This document shows, piece by piece, positions 61,593 to 64,000 of a stretch of DNA of 64,000 nt. The DNA is from Corbicula japonica (taxonomy: Eukaryota; Mollusca; Bivalvia; Venerida; Cyrenidae). The position numbers and the translations under genes were made by a program. The notes under the pieces were generated by a model. The model saw nothing but the letters and a program-made list of their open reading frames with translations. It had not been told where the DNA came from and searched no databases. The stretch is from positions 11,467,338-11,531,337 of the forward strand of contig JAZAYU010000012.1 of NCBI GenBank assembly GCA_038501625.1. Direction: 5' to 3'. Position 1 is the first letter of the stretch, and each line of letters starts with the position of its first letter.

Positions 61593-62587
61593 ACCTAGAT
61601 GATTGTTTCTGTTAAAAAATATAATGAAATAATTATGCGTATCAGGAATTGCCACACTAGAAAGTTTATGAATTCAACAGTTTGATAAATTTTATGAAAA
61701 AATATATATGGTTCAAAAAAGAAGGTATAACAAAGTTGTTCAGTGTCCTTCAAACAAGTAGTGAGACGAGCCGTATCATGTTAATTAGACACCTGTTCAT
61801 TAGCAGTCAATCTGATTTTATACTTGTAATTTAGAAAATCATCACTGAAGAAGTGATCACTCACATACAGGGATCGTATTTGTTTCTTTACGGGTGGGTG
61901 TGGGAAATACAGCAAAATATATAATGTCATGCATTTTGTACATGATCTGTAGCTTGAACATGAGAATTAATTAAAATGTGAACTCTTAACTCATAGATTT
62001 ATGTATATTTCCCTACAAGTTTAATGTTTGAATTATTCACTTGACTTGGGAAAGTGCGCGAAATCAGATCAGAGCGAAATTTAACTGTGTAATAGCTTTT
62101 CTTGAGATAATAGTACGTCTGTACGAATGTATGCCCTTATTTGAAAATGATGTATCAGCACGAAAATTTCTCACAATGAAATTGAATGATACCCAATTAT
62201 ATAAGACTTTTTTAGGTGTTCCACATGAAAATAAATTTAATAGCTGTACTTTGTCTTTAGTCAATGACAATTATAAAAATAATAAGGAAACCAATTGTAG
62301 GTTGCCAAACTTGTTTTCATATATGTTGCTTTAGAGACAATTCTTTTATATAGTGTTGTGCAAAAACTCAAAGCTGCCAATGATTGCCAATTTAGATAAA
62401 TTATCAACAAGAATTTTGTCCAAATTTATATATGTTTTACTGATTAAAATTACTGATACTAGTTTGGCAGGAAAGCCTTGCAGCAAATTGTTGTTAATAG
62501 CATAAAACACTACAAATTTAAGTAAAATACCACTATAAGAATGTCACTTTCAAAATTCAGGCTGAATGTTGAAATTCATTTATTGGA
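61593..62587. other. Unassigned stretch
   Basis: A 97-codon plus-strand frame (62041-62334) overlaps a 68-codon minus-strand frame. Neither has a recognisable motif or splice context, so no gene is called. Confidence 0.45.
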
Positions 62588-62812
62588 GTGATATGGCTCA
62601 TATCCCATGGGTGACCAAATTAGATCCAGATCAGCCTCCACATCTCTCTGCAGTCTGATCAGGATCTTCACTGTTTTAAGATTAATGGGTTATTTTTTAT
62701 CAAGAACTGAACAGTTTAGATCTTGATCAAACTACTGCATGTATGTGCCGACTAATCAAGGTCTACTGGCTGCACATGGAATAAAAACCTTGTTCATGGA
62801 GTAGAGGATTAA
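62588..62812. mobile_element. M1 MITE, diverged full-length
   Basis: GATCCAGATCAGCCTCCAC, GTCTGATCAGGATCTTCAC, TTTATCAAGAACTGAACAG and ATGGAGTAGAGGATTAA are present in order. Confidence 0.82.
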
Positions 62813-63700
62813 AACACAAGGAGAGTCATTATACTTGGTATCTGTGAAACTTCCATTTTGGAGGTGAAAAAATCAAGTTTTGAAGTATTCATGTGATCAC
62901 ATGACTTGATTGTATGAGAATATTAATAGAAATTTGAAATATCATCAAATGACAATGATGAGCAAGGTTGCCATTTTATATTTCTCTGGATCATCTTTTA
63001 TTATGTTATCGGGGTTTAGAAATCACGGAAAAAAAATCATTCTACCATTTGACTTTATAATTATATTTTACATTAACTGATCTTTATATGAGGAGACTTG
63101 GCATTGACACGATGAAAACAGTTTCGAATAGCATTAAGTAGGGGGCGTTGATTTGCGACTTGTAGTCGACATCTTCTATCTGTCCATAGAATAACATCAG
63201 ATTTTGATATCATTTATACAGAAGGCCGATTGTGATCAGAAGTCAGTCCATGTGTCAACAGGTACCAATTATTGCTAATTGCTCGTCGAAGACGTCTTTT
63301 TAAGGGAAGTTTTGTAAACAACCAAAGTAAAGAGTCAAGAACGACCATGTTATTTTAACCTCCCGACTTTGGATGAAAAAACCATATTGTACCACTTCCT
63401 TGCCGTAATGTAAATACATTTATTTTTCGATATGCACACTTGAAGTAGTTTTTAATGACTTGCAAAGAAGTAAATTATCATTTTGCAGTTTGTGAAAAAT
63501 AGACCGCATAACGCCCCAATGTCAAGCGATTGAAACACACATTTTACTTCATTTCAAGTATTTAAGAGTTTGTGTTTGCAGATTTAGATTTTATTTTGAA
63601 GGTGAAAAAAGAACAAGAAATAGAAATAAAGTTTCTTGAACTTGCATTAGAAATAGTAATTTTTGGGGCTGCATTAATATTGTTTCCTTTTTTCATACAG
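62813..63700. other. Unassigned stretch
   Basis: No gene or repeat was recognised. The 89-codon frame at 63572-63841 has a hydrophobic run but extends into an M1 copy, so it is not called as a gene. Confidence 0.45.
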
Positions 63701-63944
63701 CTTTACTCCATATATATATATGGGTTTTATTGCTATGCCAACTGTGCAGATCCAGATCACCTGGCACATCTGTGTCATCATACCGTACACCAGGATCTTC
63801 ACTGTTCATTTTTGGTTAGAAATATTGAAATGAATCAATAAGCAAACAGTGTAGATCCTGATCAGACAGCATTGATGTGCCAGCTATGAATCTACATTGT
63901 TCGCCCATGGATTAACACCCATATCCCTTGGAATAAAGGATTAA
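63701..63944. mobile_element. M1 MITE, full length
   Basis: CTTTACTCCATATATATAT at the left, both hairpins, then CCTTGGAATAAAGGATTAA at the right. Confidence 0.88.
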
Positions 63945-64000
63945 TATAAAACAATAAAAACTAAATTCAAGAAAAAGGATGTTCTATACATGTACTGGGC

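Overview
The window looks like repeat-rich, AT-rich animal DNA, most probably from a bivalve mollusc. The basis is the large number of interspersed palindromic repeats and the 303-bp minisatellite element with a GGGGGCATCC-type end, which I associate with bivalve genomes. This is recognition from memory, not a database result, and the species cannot be named from the sequence. There is no convincing complete protein-coding gene, operon, rRNA or CRISPR. Short open frames exist, but nearly all are chance frames through repeats.

Region 1 (1-25766) is one structure. A 25.5-kb tandem array of about 468 monomers (53 bp, with 58-bp and 51-bp variants) lies inside one arm of a palindromic transposable element, here called P1. 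Bases 1-83 are the loop-proximal part of that element and 25596-25766 are its outer arm, ending in ...CTG followed by TA. Two other P1 copies in the window (51030-52215 and 56441-56818) carry the monomer segment only once per arm. The array therefore appears to have expanded in place from a transposon arm. It has higher-order blocks and one 689-bp foldback element inserted at 4806-5494.

Region 2 (25767-64000) is intergenic or intronic sequence crowded with non-autonomous elements, several nested in one another. The commonest is a TTAA-flanked palindromic MITE of about 200-250 bp, here called M1, with about 28 full or partial copies. Others are a 1.0-kb pogo/Tigger-like element with a transposase-tail relic (29781-30782), a 1.0-kb near-perfect palindrome (31961-32979), a 303-bp-dimer minisatellite element (36731-38773), and a 1.43-kb TTAA element carrying a tRNA-like sequence (38955-40388). 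There are also a Tc1/mariner-type MITE (41669-42229), a 136-bp hairpin element (50337-50472), an 809-bp TTAA element inside a P1 copy (51338-52146), and two copies of a modular palindrome element (53506-54664 and 60404-60782).

Two short stretches could be exons of host genes (25873-26121 minus strand; 52814-52932 plus strand), but both are weakly supported. The most interesting feature is the satellite array together with its visible source element.
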